Position numbers and translations under genes: made by a program. Positions 7,224-16,658 of a stretch of DNA of 59,429 nucleotides are shown piece after piece. The notes under the pieces were generated by a model. That model ran no database searches and was not told the origin of the DNA. It saw only the letters and a program-made list of their open reading frames with translations. The first letter of the stretch is position 1. Each line of letters starts with the position of its first letter. Origin of the DNA: CAYNEO01 sp964396245 (GTDB lineage: Bacteria; Zixibacteria; MSB-5A5; GN15; FEB-12); NCBI GenBank assembly GCA_964396245.1, contig CAYNEO010000020.1, forward strand, positions 1 to 59,429, written 5' to 3'.

Positions 7224-9643
7224 TACAATCCAATCCATGTGAACGCCTGGTATGTCGCCAGCGCTCCGACATAGGCAAGGCCGGTCATATACGCGAACAC
7301 GAATGCCGCGTATTTCCAGCCGCCCGCCTCCTGTTTGATAGTCACGACGGTCGCCCCGCACTGACAGCACAGGGCAAAAAAGACCATGATCGAAAGCGCC
7401 ACTGCCGGCGTGAAAACGCTCGTCCCCTGCTTCGGTCCCGAATCCCAGGTTGCGTGACGCATTTTGTCCACGAGCGGAGTCGAGGTCTCGTCGATCTCGC
7501 CGCCCAGATTGAATATTGTCCCGAGCGTGGCAATGATTACCTCACGCGCGGGGAACGATGCAATCGCGGCCATCGTAATTTTCCAATCCCATCCCAGCGG
7601 TGCGAATGCCGGCTGAATACCCCGCCCGAGTCGTGCGAAGTACGAATTACGCAGATTCGCCCCTGACTCGCGGGCATCGATACGTGAGAGAGTATTCTGG
7701 TGCAGCAGTTGCAGCGTTCGCTCGTCACCGAGCAATTTCACAAACTCCGATTGCTGCGGGTATTCCGACCGCAGTCGGGACACCGCCTGTAAAACAGCCT
7801 CGGGACTGTCGGCTTGGTCGAGTTGTGACTTGATGGCGCTGATTATTGAAGCATTAATCGATAGCTCACGCGATTCCATCTGCACGTATGCGGCGTCGAG
7901 TTGTGACTGATCAAGATCATACTGTACCGACGCATTGTCCCGCTGTGCCTGGTATTGTTCGGCGATGCTCTCTGATCTCGGATAATAGCTGAGCGCCCAG
8001 ATGATTATGGTGATGGCCAAAATGATCGTGCCGGCCCGCATCACAAAAGCCCTGGCGCGGTTTAGCACGCGGATGACAAGCGATTTGATCGTGGGCAGCT
8101 TATATGTCGGCATTTCCATGATGAATGAACCGCGTTCCGTCTTGAACAACGTCTTCTTCAGGACAAACGATACTATCACGGCGGTGACTATTCCCAGCAG
8201 ATAGAGCCCGGTCAGGACCAGGCCCTGCGAATTGAAAATCCCGGCGTAAGTCTTATGCGGAATGAAGGCGGCGATCATGATCGTGTAAACGGGCAGGCGA
8301 GCCGAACAGGTCATGAGCGGTGCCACCATGATAGTAATGATCCGCAACTTCCGGTCTTCGATTGTCCGCGTGGCCATGATGCCCGGAACGGCGCAGGCGA
8401 ACGACGAGAGCATCGGGATAAACGACTTCCCCGACAGGCCGCACCACTTGAAAGCCCGGTCGACAATAAATGCGGCGCGCGGCATATAGCCGGAATCCTC
8501 GAGCAAGGCGATATACAAAAACAGGATCATGATCTGCGGCAGGAATACGAGCACCGACCCGACACCGCCGATGAGACCGTCGGTGAGAAGCGAGCGCAGC
8601 GGTCCGGCCGCCATGTTCGTTTGCACCAGCGAGGCAAGGGCGCTGAACGCATTGTCGATGACATCCATCAACGGTTCGGCCCACGTGAAAATCGACTGGA
8701 ACATGAGCGTCATCACCGCGATGAGAATGATCGGTCCGAAGATCGGATGAAGCAGGACCTTGTCAATCTGATCGGAGATACGCTTCGCCGGCGGGCGAGC
8801 CTGGTGCACGACAGCGCCGGCAATTTCAGCCGCCTTTGTCATATAGGGTCGTGTTTCCGCCAGGGTGAGCGACCCGAAATGGTCGACCACTTCTTTTCGC
8901 ATACGGGACAGCAGCGACGTGCGGTGATCGCGTTCGCGGCGCAAAAAATCTTTCTCCGCCGGTCCGTTGACGTCGAAAAGAATCCTGAGGAATTCAGCTT
9001 TGGTGCGACGACCCGCCTGCGTTTCGGCCATCAGCTCGAGCACGACTTGTTCGGTCAGGGGATCATTGAGCGCAAGATCGGGCACGACCGGTTGATCGAG
9101 AAGACGGCCGACTTCTTCCTTGAGCCGGTCGACACCTTTTCCCCGGCTGCCGACCATCGGGACTACCGGCAGTCCGTCGAGCATCTTTGAGAGTCTGGCG
9201 TAGTCAATCTCAAGACCATGCCTGGCGACAAGGTCGATCATGTTCAGGCCGACCACGACCGGTTGACCTATCTGGAGCACCTGGAAGAGCAGGTAGAGCC
9301 CGCGCTCGAGATTGGTGGCGTCGATCAGGCAGATGATAACATCGGGGCGCGGCTCTCCCCGGAAACTGCCGTTGAGCGCTCGTGACGCTATGTATTCGTC
9401 GGGAGAGAACGCGGAGAGGGAATAGCTGCCGGGTACGTCGACAAGCCTGAATTCGGCGCCCGGGTGACTGTCGAGGCGAAACTGACCGGTGATTTTCTCG
9501 ACAGTGACGCCGGGGTAGTTACCTACCCGTTGGTGCAGTCCGGTGATGGCATTGAATATGGTCGTTTTGCCGCAGTTCGGATTGCCGCAAATCGCGACTG
9601 TGACCTGACCGACCGCGGGCGTATCCTTGACCGCTCGTGCCAT
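7223..9643 (-). CDS. feoB: Ferrous iron transporter FeoB
   Basis: Inner-membrane ferrous iron importer, 806 aa from the ATG at 9643. The N-terminal G domain has G1 GNPNCGKT (20-27), G3 DVPG (69-72) and G4 NMID (134-137). The membrane domain carries the two gate motifs, SFACAVPGIMATR (about 413-425) and LMTCSARLPVY (about 443-453). Between hydrophobic segments, residues about 556-670 form a roughly 115-residue, largely helical, charged insertion predicted to be periplasmic, longer than in E. coli FeoB. The start lies 11 bp after the feoA stop; an in-frame extension into feoA was rejected. It should be repressed by iron through the Fur site at 10415-10435. Confidence 0.97.
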   Translation of the reverse strand: MARAVKDTPAVGQVTVAICGNPNCGKTTIFNAITGLHQRVGNYPGVTVEKITGQFRLDSHPGAEFRLVDVPGSYSLSAFSPDEYIASRALNGSFRGEPRPDVIICLIDATNLERGLYLLFQVLQIGQPVVVGLNMIDLVARHGLEIDYARLSKMLDGLPVVPMVGSRGKGVDRLKEEVGRLLDQPVVPDLALNDPLTEQVVLELMAETQAGRRTKAEFLRILFDVNGPAEKDFLRRERDHRTSLLSRMRKEVVDHFGSLTLAETRPYMTKAAEIAGAVVHQARPPAKRISDQIDKVLLHPIFGPIILIAVMTLMFQSIFTWAEPLMDVIDNAFSALASLVQTNMAAGPLRSLLTDGLIGGVGSVLVFLPQIMILFLYIALLEDSGYMPRAAFIVDRAFKWCGLSGKSFIPMLSSFACAVPGIMATRTIEDRKLRIITIMVAPLMTCSARLPVYTIMIAAFIPHKTYAGIFNSQGLVLTGLYLLGIVTAVIVSFVLKKTLFKTERGSFIMEMPTYKLPTIKSLVIRVLNRARAFVMRAGTIILAITIIIWALSYYPRSESIAEQYQAQRDNASVQYDLDQSQLDAAYVQMESRELSINASIISAIKSQLDQADSPEAVLQAVSRLRSEYPQQSEFVKLLGDERTLQLLHQNTLSRIDARESGANLRNSYFARLGRGIQPAFAPLGWDWKITMAAIASFPAREVIIATLGTIFNLGGEIDETSTPLVDKMRHATWDSGPKQGTSVFTPAVALSIMVFFALCCQCGATVVTIKQEAGGWKYAAFVFAYMTGLAYVGALATYQAFTWIGL

Positions 9644-9654
9644 AGGCAGGTTCT

Positions 9655-9888
9655 CTAGCTGTCTTCCACCTCGACCGCGACAAGGGATGCCTCGGCATGG
9701 CGGAGTGACAGGAAACACGAACCAACCTGTATTTCCAGCGGGTCACGCAGGGGTGCGTTGCGTACGTACCGTATCTGCCGACCGGGAACGATTCCCAGTT
9801 CGGTCAACCGGCGAATGACGGGAGAGTCACCGTTGTAACCGATCACCCGCGCGATCTGGCCCGGTATCAGCTTGTCCAAGTATGTCAT
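9655..9888 (-). CDS. feoA: Ferrous iron transport protein FeoA
   Basis: A 77-residue cytosolic SH3-like protein that partners FeoB. Conserved features are VIGYNGDSPVIRRLTELGIVPGRQI followed by the PLRDPLEIQVGSCFLSLRHAEASLVAVE barrel strands. GGGAGACAGGAC precedes the ATG. It lies 42 bp downstream of fur and 11 bp upstream of feoB, so all three should be one transcript. Confidence 0.96.
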   Translation of the reverse strand: MTYLDKLIPGQIARVIGYNGDSPVIRRLTELGIVPGRQIRYVRNAPLRDPLEIQVGSCFLSLRHAEASLVAVEVEDS

Positions 9889-9930
9889 GTCCTGTCTCCC
9901 ACTGGTGCGTTATCGTCAGTCCGTAACCGT

Positions 9931-10374
9931 TTACTTGTTTTCCGCGTGTTCCTGAAGGGATTCCCTGCGTCTGGCGTCGCACGACGGGCAGTATCCCTGG
10001 ATTTCTATCTTGAATCCCTCGGCGGCGAAATGCTGGTTCTCCGCCACAGTGGTGAGAAAGCCGACCATGTTCGCAACATCGAACTCAATCAGCTTCTTGC
10101 ACTCGAGGCAGTACAGGTGGCCGTGCGGTTCGGGCGTGATCCGGTCATAGCGGGTGATACCGTCACCGAGATTCACTTCTTCGGCCAACCCGACCTTGCA
10201 GATCAGTTTGAGATTCCGCCACACGGTGCTGTAACCGATAGAATTGTCCTTGGCGCGAACGCGGTCGTACAGTTCATCGACCGTCACGTGCCGCCCCGCT
10301 TCAAAAAACGAGCGAAAAACCAGCTCCCGCTGCGGGGTCATCTTGAAGCCTTTTGTTTTCAGGAACTCTCTCAT
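9931..10374 (-). CDS. fur: Ferric uptake regulator (Fur family)
   Basis: Metal-responsive repressor of 147 aa. An N-terminal winged helix (KMTPQRELVFRSFF; IGYSTVWRNLKLI is the recognition region) is followed by the dimerisation/metal domain. PEPHGHLYCLECKKLIEF and YCPSC supply two CxxC pairs of the structural zinc site; His residues in PHGH match the regulatory metal site. The ATG at 10374 has AGAAGAAAG upstream. A longer frame from TTG at 10413 has no ribosome site and would run up to the operator, so I reject it. Heading feoA-feoB fits an iron-sensing Fur rather than a Zur or PerR, though family members are hard to tell apart by sequence. Confidence 0.93.
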   Translation of the reverse strand: MREFLKTKGFKMTPQRELVFRSFFEAGRHVTVDELYDRVRAKDNSIGYSTVWRNLKLICKVGLAEEVNLGDGITRYDRITPEPHGHLYCLECKKLIEFDVANMVGFLTTVAENQHFAAEGFKIEIQGYCPSCDARRRESLQEHAENK

Positions 10375-10414
10375 CTTTCTTCTCAATTCAGGCCTGTTTC
10401 GGTCCCAAGCCAAA

Positions 10415-10435
10415 TGAAAACGAATTTCATTTTCA
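10415..10435. promoter_or_regulatory. Putative Fur box (operator of fur-feoAB)
   Basis: A 21-bp inverted repeat: outer arms TGAAAA and TTTTCA match perfectly, inner arms GAA/TTC also match, with a single mismatched pair at positions 7 and 15 around a central T. It directly follows the -10 hexamer of the fur promoter, so a bound repressor would cover the transcription start. The shape agrees with the general Fur box (TGAxAATxATTxTCA class). Autoregulation plus control of feoAB is inferred. Confidence 0.7.
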
Positions 10436-10464
10436 ATAGTATACTATATCGGACGGGTTGTCAA
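10436..10464 (-). promoter_or_regulatory. Promoter of the fur-feoA-feoB operon
   Basis: On the minus strand a perfect -35 TTGACA (10459-10464) and a -10 TACTAT (10436-10441) are separated by 17 bp. The next 21 bp are the Fur-box palindrome. The leader to the fur ATG at 10374 is about 55 nt. Confidence 0.75.
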
Positions 10465-10529
10465 GTGATTCAATTCATTTTTTTGAGAATCTTATTCGGA
10501 TTGTAAGCTATTGATCGACAATAGGAAAA

Positions 10530-10554
10530 GGGCCGCGCATAACGTGCGCGGCCC
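10530..10554 (-). terminator. Intrinsic terminator after the M6 protease gene
   Basis: A perfect 10-bp GC-rich stem (GGGCCGCGCA paired with TGCGCGGCCC, 5-nt loop), extended by A-T pairs, followed on the minus strand by TTTTCC. It sits 25 bp past the protease stop codon and insulates the fur promoter from read-through. Confidence 0.85.
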
Positions 10555-10578
10555 TTTCTAATACAGGATCGATTTTAC

Positions 10579-13371
10579 CTATTTTAACAGAACCATCTTC
10601 CTGGCAGCGGCCTCTTCTCCCCTGGTCAGGCGATAGAAGTACACACCCGAGGAGACCCTCTGCCCCGTGTCAGTGCGACCATCCCAGGTTACCCGGTAAC
10701 TGCCGGCAGACTGGACTTCATCGACCAGCGTTTTCACTTTCTGGCCGAGCACATTGAAGATGCTCAGCGTCGTACGCGGCAGTTTTCCGTCGGCGGTCGG
10801 CGAGAGCGTGTAGGCAATCTCGGTCGACGGGTTGAACGGGTTGGGGTAGTTCTGCTGCAACGCGAAGTTTTTCGGAAGCACATCCGTGTGACCGTCGTCG
10901 GCGACATCGGTGGCAATTCCGCCGAACGTCCTGAACACTCTGAGCATCAGGCTGTCCACCGGATCATAGTACGACTCAGCAGGATCGTCCTCGACAAATT
11001 CCACCGGGAAGGTCGTAAAGAATGTCTTGTAGGTTTCATTGGCGAAGCTGACAGCGCCGATGCCCTTGTGGTAGATGCTGAACATGAATTCAAAAGCCGC
11101 TTCACCGCCGTTGGCGGGCTGGAGGATATCGAAGCTTCGCGAGAAGGTTGTATAGTCAAACACCAGGCTCAGACCGTCACCAATCTCGTTACCGTCGATG
11201 CCGTCCATGTGTTCGGCGTACAAACCGGTGCTGTCGAGGGTGCAGTGGAGATAATTCGAGAGGAAGGTCGGCGCAATGGAATTCAGCGTTTGTGCGCCGC
11301 TCATGCTCGACAGAAACAGATTGCCGCCGCCGTCGAGGAAAACCTGCATCGCATAGACATCGGGTATGGTCAGTGTCCCGCCGTTTTCAGGCGTACCCGT
11401 GTGCCACAGCACCGACGGATACGCCAGCAGGTCGGCGGCGGTGGGCGAACCGAGCGTGTTCTTATCCCACATGCCGTAAGCCAGGCCCGCTCTCTGCACT
11501 GAGCGTATCACGTTTTGCTGCCATTCCTGACCGCCGTCGTCATCGACGATGAGAACGCCGGGCTTACCGATAACCCCGTCGAATTCGAAGTTGCTGACAA
11601 AAGCACGTTCGACTGAGGTGTCCATGCTTGGGCTACTGGCTACGGAAAAAGTGAACACAACATTTGCCGGATCAGCATCGGGGGCAATAGTGAAAATGAT
11701 CGGTTGGGCGTTATACTGCGGTGGGTAGGACGGATTCAGCGAGACGATATTCATCGGGACATCATTCTGAATAAAAGTCACCGACGGGTTATCCACCGAC
11801 AGGCTCGCCATGGGATGGAAACTCTGCGCCATGACGTTCTTGACGTAGCCGTGGAACTCAATTGTTTCTCCCGGGTCGAGGAAGCCGTCACCGTTGCCGC
11901 CGTTCAGGGTATCAGTGAACTGCAGGGGGTCATCATCCCAGAGCAATAGATACGGATGCGTGTAGATGGTTTCCAGGTCGGCGAACATGAGCGAATCCGA
12001 GTCCGAGATATTCCACACGCCGATACGGCTTTCTTCCCCGAAATTCGTGTAGGAATTGGGATTCGTGAAAACGGTGAAATTGCGATTGTTTGTCGTGCCG
12101 GGATATGGGTCGCCGGCATCTCCCTCGGACCCGGAACCTCCCAGCGCCAGCGCGTTCTTTCCGTCGGCCTGCTCCAGGGCGACATGATATCGAAGCGGGT
12201 CACTGTTGTCGTAGACATTCCGGTCGACATGATAAATGCACAACCCTTCGCCGGGGAGAGCCGCGTCGAAACCGACTTTCTGCCTGTTCTCCACCAACCA
12301 GAATTCCCACCATCCCCAGATCGCGGTGTCGTTGCTCATATAATAGACCACGGGTTCGCTTTCCACCTGAGGAATCGGAGCCTGAATGATGGACTGTACG
12401 GAACCCGGCACAGACGGGTCAGCGTCGAGTACGATAGGTGTGACCAGCCCCAGTTGATATTTGCAGTAGGCGTCAAAGTGAGCCGGCGTATTGCCGCCGG
12501 GGCCGTTCCAGCTGCCGCCCGCCATCAGCGACCAGTCGCCCAGCCCGGAAGAGCCCGGCGGCTCGTAGTCGACGTCATACAGGTCGGGCATACCCAGTAT
12601 GTGACCATATTCATGAGTGAAGACACCTATCGTCGAGATGCCGCCGCCATAGAGTTCCGGATTCATCGTATATGACGCGATCCTGACGTGGTCATGTATC
12701 ACAGACCCGGGCAGGCTGGACATATGGGACCAGATACCCGCAGCCCCGGTTTCCGCGCCCGCTCCGGCGTGTACCACCAGCAGTTCGGTGAAAATCTGGT
12801 CGCCATCCAGATCGAAATCGCGGAAGTCGACCACCCGGGTAGCACTGTCTGCCGCTTCATGGGCCAGATAATCGGGTCTGTCCCAGTAATAATCGTACGG
12901 CTCCGACATCCGGAACCATCCGATCACCTGACCTTTGACATAGTAGTGGCCGTAGGAGTTCTCCAGATAGAAGTCGGTCATCGAGCCGGTCGGATTAACT
13001 ACCGGACCCGTGTTCCGGTTAGAAAGCAAAAGCGAGTCGAACCGCGATGGTTCGATCTTATGTTGCAAGTTATCAAAATCGACCAGAACGATGAGGACCT
13101 TCGTGGTCTCAGGAAGGGGCTCAAGACCGGCCGCCGTTGCCTGTCTGATTTTGTCGACGTCCAGCGAAGTCGTGTTGGGTCCCAGCGTATGCGGCGGATC
13201 GGCCGCACGCCACTCGGCAAGTTTTTGATCGAGGATACCCTGGGATTTCCATTGTTCGACAGCTTCGGGAGAAGGGGGAACGGCCTGAATCGCCGCCGCG
13301 AACACAAGAATCGCCGCCGTGGTCAGCAGCGCGCCGATCGCGAAACGCGTCGTCAACCTGGTGTACATCAT
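10579..13371 (-). CDS. Exported M6-family metalloprotease with type IX sorting domain
   Basis: A 930-residue secreted zinc protease (immune inhibitor A-like). An N-terminal signal peptide (about residues 1-30, ending near AIQA) leads to the catalytic domain with HEYGHILGMPDLYD (253-266), the M6 pattern HExxHxxGxPD. A later segment (about 615-720, GVLIVDDDGGQEW onward) resembles a glutamine-amidotransferase-like fold without evident catalytic function. The C-terminus is a FlgD-like Ig sorting domain: QNYPNPFNPSTEIAYTL, VTWDGRTDTG and SSGVYFYRL. This tail suggests export through a type IX-like route and surface attachment or release. AAGGAA precedes the start; an adjacent second ATG is possible. 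The S8 protease gene lies 97 bp upstream on the same strand. Confidence 0.92.
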   Translation of the reverse strand: MMYTRLTTRFAIGALLTTAAILVFAAAIQAVPPSPEAVEQWKSQGILDQKLAEWRAADPPHTLGPNTTSLDVDKIRQATAAGLEPLPETTKVLIVLVDFDNLQHKIEPSRFDSLLLSNRNTGPVVNPTGSMTDFYLENSYGHYYVKGQVIGWFRMSEPYDYYWDRPDYLAHEAADSATRVVDFRDFDLDGDQIFTELLVVHAGAGAETGAAGIWSHMSSLPGSVIHDHVRIASYTMNPELYGGGISTIGVFTHEYGHILGMPDLYDVDYEPPGSSGLGDWSLMAGGSWNGPGGNTPAHFDAYCKYQLGLVTPIVLDADPSVPGSVQSIIQAPIPQVESEPVVYYMSNDTAIWGWWEFWLVENRQKVGFDAALPGEGLCIYHVDRNVYDNSDPLRYHVALEQADGKNALALGGSGSEGDAGDPYPGTTNNRNFTVFTNPNSYTNFGEESRIGVWNISDSDSLMFADLETIYTHPYLLLWDDDPLQFTDTLNGGNGDGFLDPGETIEFHGYVKNVMAQSFHPMASLSVDNPSVTFIQNDVPMNIVSLNPSYPPQYNAQPIIFTIAPDADPANVVFTFSVASSPSMDTSVERAFVSNFEFDGVIGKPGVLIVDDDGGQEWQQNVIRSVQRAGLAYGMWDKNTLGSPTAADLLAYPSVLWHTGTPENGGTLTIPDVYAMQVFLDGGGNLFLSSMSGAQTLNSIAPTFLSNYLHCTLDSTGLYAEHMDGIDGNEIGDGLSLVFDYTTFSRSFDILQPANGGEAAFEFMFSIYHKGIGAVSFANETYKTFFTTFPVEFVEDDPAESYYDPVDSLMLRVFRTFGGIATDVADDGHTDVLPKNFALQQNYPNPFNPSTEIAYTLSPTADGKLPRTTLSIFNVLGQKVKTLVDEVQSAGSYRVTWDGRTDTGQRVSSGVYFYRLTRGEEAAARKMVLLK

Positions 13372-13467
13372 TGTAGATTTCCTTATAAAAGCAAGACGTC
13401 TGCCGCTATATAAACGGAGACAGAATACCTCCTGTTCAGTACAGCCTGAAATATAATAAAGGCGGCC

Positions 13468-16377
13468 CTATTTTAAAAGGACCATCTTGCGGGATTCGGA
13501 AAATTCGGAGGTGGAAAGACGGTAGAAGTAGACGCCGCTGGCAACCCGTCGGTGGCCTTCGTTGAGGCCGTCCCACTCCACGACGTGGCGTCCGGCGGAA
13601 AGGTAACCGGCGTGCAGGACTCTCACGCGCCGGCCGAGAGTGTTGAAGACCTCGAGCGAGACATCGCCGTCGGCCGGCAATTCGAAAGCGATCGAGGTGG
13701 TCGGGTTAAAGGGGTTGGGGTAATTCTGTTCAAGCACGAACGATTCTGGCACAACCTGGTACGGGTTACGGCCGGCGGCCAGATTCTCGTAGTGGTCGCG
13801 GGCGCGGTCGGCGCTGGCATACAATTGATCGAGATTGTCGGCGGCAATCATGGCGCAGGCGAGCGTGACGGTATCCGATCTCGTAATGCTGAACACGCTG
13901 CTGTTGATCGTGAAGAGCACGTCGCCGGTCGCGGATTCATCGACGCCCGCCGACGAGTTTTTGACGAGGCCGTATTTGTCGTTTTCGGTCAGGCCGGACT
14001 TGCCGTCGTTGTTGGCCATGACCGAGACGGCCTGAAGACCGTCGAGCATAACCACGCCGACTATAGGACCGGTGTCGCCGCTCTGGTAGACCAGCTTGTG
14101 GTCAGAATCGTACACGACTCGCTCGACACCGCCGGTGATATCGAAATCGGCCAGCAGGCCGAACGAGACGGAGTCCAGCGCCTGGAAGGAACTGGTCACG
14201 AGGAAATAGCGCAGGATATACATGCCGTCGTCTCCGTCGCGCCCGTAGTCGACGGTTTCCTGCAAGACAGTCACCGGCAACGGGTTGATCGAGCGGGTGT
14301 CGGTGAATGCAGCGGTCATGTGGTAACCGCCGTCCTCGCTGTCCCAGCCGTCACCCAGACCCTGTATCGGCGTGAAATCGGAAACGCGGAAGTCACCCAT
14401 GCTGCCACGCACCGAGTTGGATACCGAGTAGCCGGGAGCCGTGACCATGAGACCGGCTTCATACAGGAGGTTCGAGCTGCTCTTGTACGTAAAGCCGGTA
14501 CCGCCGGCGTTGTAAATCGACATGGGACCGAGCCCGTACTGGCCGAAGTCGGAGATCGAAAAGGCGTCGCCGCCGGACTCGTGAGTGGCAATCACTCCGG
14601 GCGGAGAATAGCCGACCGGAACCGAGAAGTTGACGGTATCGATAACCTCGCCTTCAAGGCGTTTCACGATCAGCCGGAAGGGAACCGATGATCCGTGGGC
14701 CACCGAACTGTCGATCGCTACCTGGTACGGTGTGTAACCGGAGGCCGCGGTACCGCCGGCGCCAAACGGAAACAGGGCCACGTCCTGTATGACGACGGCT
14801 TCATCGGGCGCGGCCGACTCGAGATACCCCGCGACCTGTTCGACGTTCCCGGACGGGTTGTTCAGTTCGAGGTAGAGATCGGATTGTTTGCCGGGCAGGG
14901 CGACCCCGCCGCCATTGACCGAGATGGAAGCGACGGAAAATTCGGGTGCAAGCCGGACCGGCAGGTTATCGATCACCCTGGCGGCATTCACGAAACCATG
15001 GCCGTAGGCGTTGTCTTCGCCCACCGGACCGAGATCTTCGGCGCCCGCGATAATGGCGTTCTTGATTTGCTCGACCGTGGCATCCGGATTGTACTGGCGG
15101 CAAAGCGCGACGAGTCCGGCAATGAACGGGGCGGCCATCGAGGTGCCGCTCATGTAGGCGTAGCCGCCGCCTCTCGCCGACGACCAGATGGAAACGCCGG
15201 GAGCGACGACTTCCGGTTTGATCTGCGTGGTGTCGCATGAGGAAGGTCCGCGACTGGAGAACGATGCGATCACCTTGCCGTTGTCGACGGCGCCGACACA
15301 AAAGCTGTTGAGCGGCGTAGTGCTCCGGTCGGCGGGGGTACGAATAGTTTTCGGATCGGGGCCCTCGTTGCCGGCGGCGAAGATGGTGACGATTCCGGCG
15401 GCTTCGAGATTATCGATAGCCGCCCAGAAGGTGTCGTCGCAATCGTCAAAGACGCCGTTCGGTATGCCCCAGCTGTTGAGAACCACATCGGGAACATCAT
15501 CCGTCGTGTTCGGGTCGCCGTCGGGATCCAACGCCCACTGGAAGGCGCCAAGGATGTCGCTGATGGTCGATGAGAGATTCTTGCCCTGGTCAATCACGCC
15601 GGCCGTGATCCATTCGGCTCCGGGGGCAACGCCGAAACTGTCCACGCCGTTGGAACCGACCATGATGCCCATCGTGTGCGTCCCGTGCCCGGCGGCATCG
15701 TAGGGAACCGTGTCCGGATTGATGGTGGAAAACCACGATGACGACAGATCGGTGTGATTGCCCCGCCACTTACCGGCGAGCGCCGGGTGGGTTTCATCGA
15801 CACCGGTATCGAAGGAGCAGACCAGCCGCCCGCTGCCGGTGAGCCCGCGTTTCCAGACAGTCGGAATATCCATCATGACGAGCTGGTTATATACCGTGGC
15901 GGCTGATGAAGGTGCGGCTTTGACGTCGATCGGTTCATCAAAAGTCAGGTCGGCGTCGGGAATCACCAGATCCACGCCCGGCAATTCGGCAATCGCCTGA
16001 ACCGTGTTCATCGGGACGGTCGCGGCATAGGCAGGCACGATCCAGAACCGGGTGATTTCGCCATGAGCGACATCACTGAGGAACTGCTCGACCGCCCCGG
16101 CTTCGCGAGAAGGCGTCGCGTGCAGCTTCCGGTATACCTCTCTGATTCGTTCCGACCTGCTGAGGTACGGATTGTCCGAAGTAAGCGCGACTCCGGCGCG
16201 TTCGACGCCGTTGTCGAGGAAGACGATAATGTTCACGAGAGAATCTGACTCGAGCGACTCCCCTGCCTGACGGAACGCAGGGCCCAATCTGGAATCGGCC
16301 CGGGCGGATGACCCGACCATCAGAAAGCCGGTCAGGATGAGCGCCGTCAGGACCAATTTGGTAGCAGTACGAGTCAT
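13468..16377 (-). CDS. Exported subtilisin-like (S8) serine protease with type IX sorting domain
   Basis: A 969-residue secreted peptidase. Signal peptide about 1-27; an inhibitor-I9-like propeptide region about 45-145; then the S8 catalytic domain with Asp190 (SFDTGVD), His231 (GHGTHTMG), Asn337 (AAGNEGP) and Ser413 (SGTSMAAP), so the triad and oxyanion Asn are intact. A beta-rich middle region follows, then a C-terminal FlgD-like sorting domain (QNYPNPFNPTTSIAFEL to VASGVYFYRL). The ATG at 16377 is preferred over one 11 codons upstream because a signal peptide begins here and GGAGG lies upstream. It is 97 bp before the M6 gene in the same orientation; both may serve protein degradation outside the cell (inference). 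Confidence 0.93.
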   Translation of the reverse strand: MTRTATKLVLTALILTGFLMVGSSARADSRLGPAFRQAGESLESDSLVNIIVFLDNGVERAGVALTSDNPYLSRSERIREVYRKLHATPSREAGAVEQFLSDVAHGEITRFWIVPAYAATVPMNTVQAIAELPGVDLVIPDADLTFDEPIDVKAAPSSAATVYNQLVMMDIPTVWKRGLTGSGRLVCSFDTGVDETHPALAGKWRGNHTDLSSSWFSTINPDTVPYDAAGHGTHTMGIMVGSNGVDSFGVAPGAEWITAGVIDQGKNLSSTISDILGAFQWALDPDGDPNTTDDVPDVVLNSWGIPNGVFDDCDDTFWAAIDNLEAAGIVTIFAAGNEGPDPKTIRTPADRSTTPLNSFCVGAVDNGKVIASFSSRGPSSCDTTQIKPEVVAPGVSIWSSARGGGYAYMSGTSMAAPFIAGLVALCRQYNPDATVEQIKNAIIAGAEDLGPVGEDNAYGHGFVNAARVIDNLPVRLAPEFSVASISVNGGGVALPGKQSDLYLELNNPSGNVEQVAGYLESAAPDEAVVIQDVALFPFGAGGTAASGYTPYQVAIDSSVAHGSSVPFRLIVKRLEGEVIDTVNFSVPVGYSPPGVIATHESGGDAFSISDFGQYGLGPMSIYNAGGTGFTYKSSSNLLYEAGLMVTAPGYSVSNSVRGSMGDFRVSDFTPIQGLGDGWDSEDGGYHMTAAFTDTRSINPLPVTVLQETVDYGRDGDDGMYILRYFLVTSSFQALDSVSFGLLADFDITGGVERVVYDSDHKLVYQSGDTGPIVGVVMLDGLQAVSVMANNDGKSGLTENDKYGLVKNSSAGVDESATGDVLFTINSSVFSITRSDTVTLACAMIAADNLDQLYASADRARDHYENLAAGRNPYQVVPESFVLEQNYPNPFNPTTSIAFELPADGDVSLEVFNTLGRRVRVLHAGYLSAGRHVVEWDGLNEGHRRVASGVYFYRLSTSEFSESRKMVLLK

Positions 16378-16658
16378 GATATTCTCACTTTCCTCCGATT
16401 CGATTAGCATCAGAGCAAAGGTTGTGCCGCTACCCGCTTCCTCAATTAATAGGAATTACGCTGCATGTCACCATGAAATCGCCCATGCAATTCGCTGATT
16501 TATAAGAACATAACATGATCACGCACTGCGCAATAGTGAGCACCATTCCGACAGGGTCTTTTCATGATGTGCAAAATGATTCACACTCACCTCTCCATTC
16601 CCATTTGTCTGCAATTTTTTACAGGGTTTTTGGGCCTATAACGGCTATATTACCGCGG

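Noticed and set aside
10375..10413. Extended fur start at TTG 10413
   Set aside because: No ribosome site, and it would place the start codon against the operator; ATG 10374 has a good site and normal Fur length.
13552..14691. 379-codon plus-strand frame opposite the S8 protease
   Set aside because: A shadow of the GC-rich codon bias of the protease; the minus strand carries an intact catalytic triad and sorting domain.
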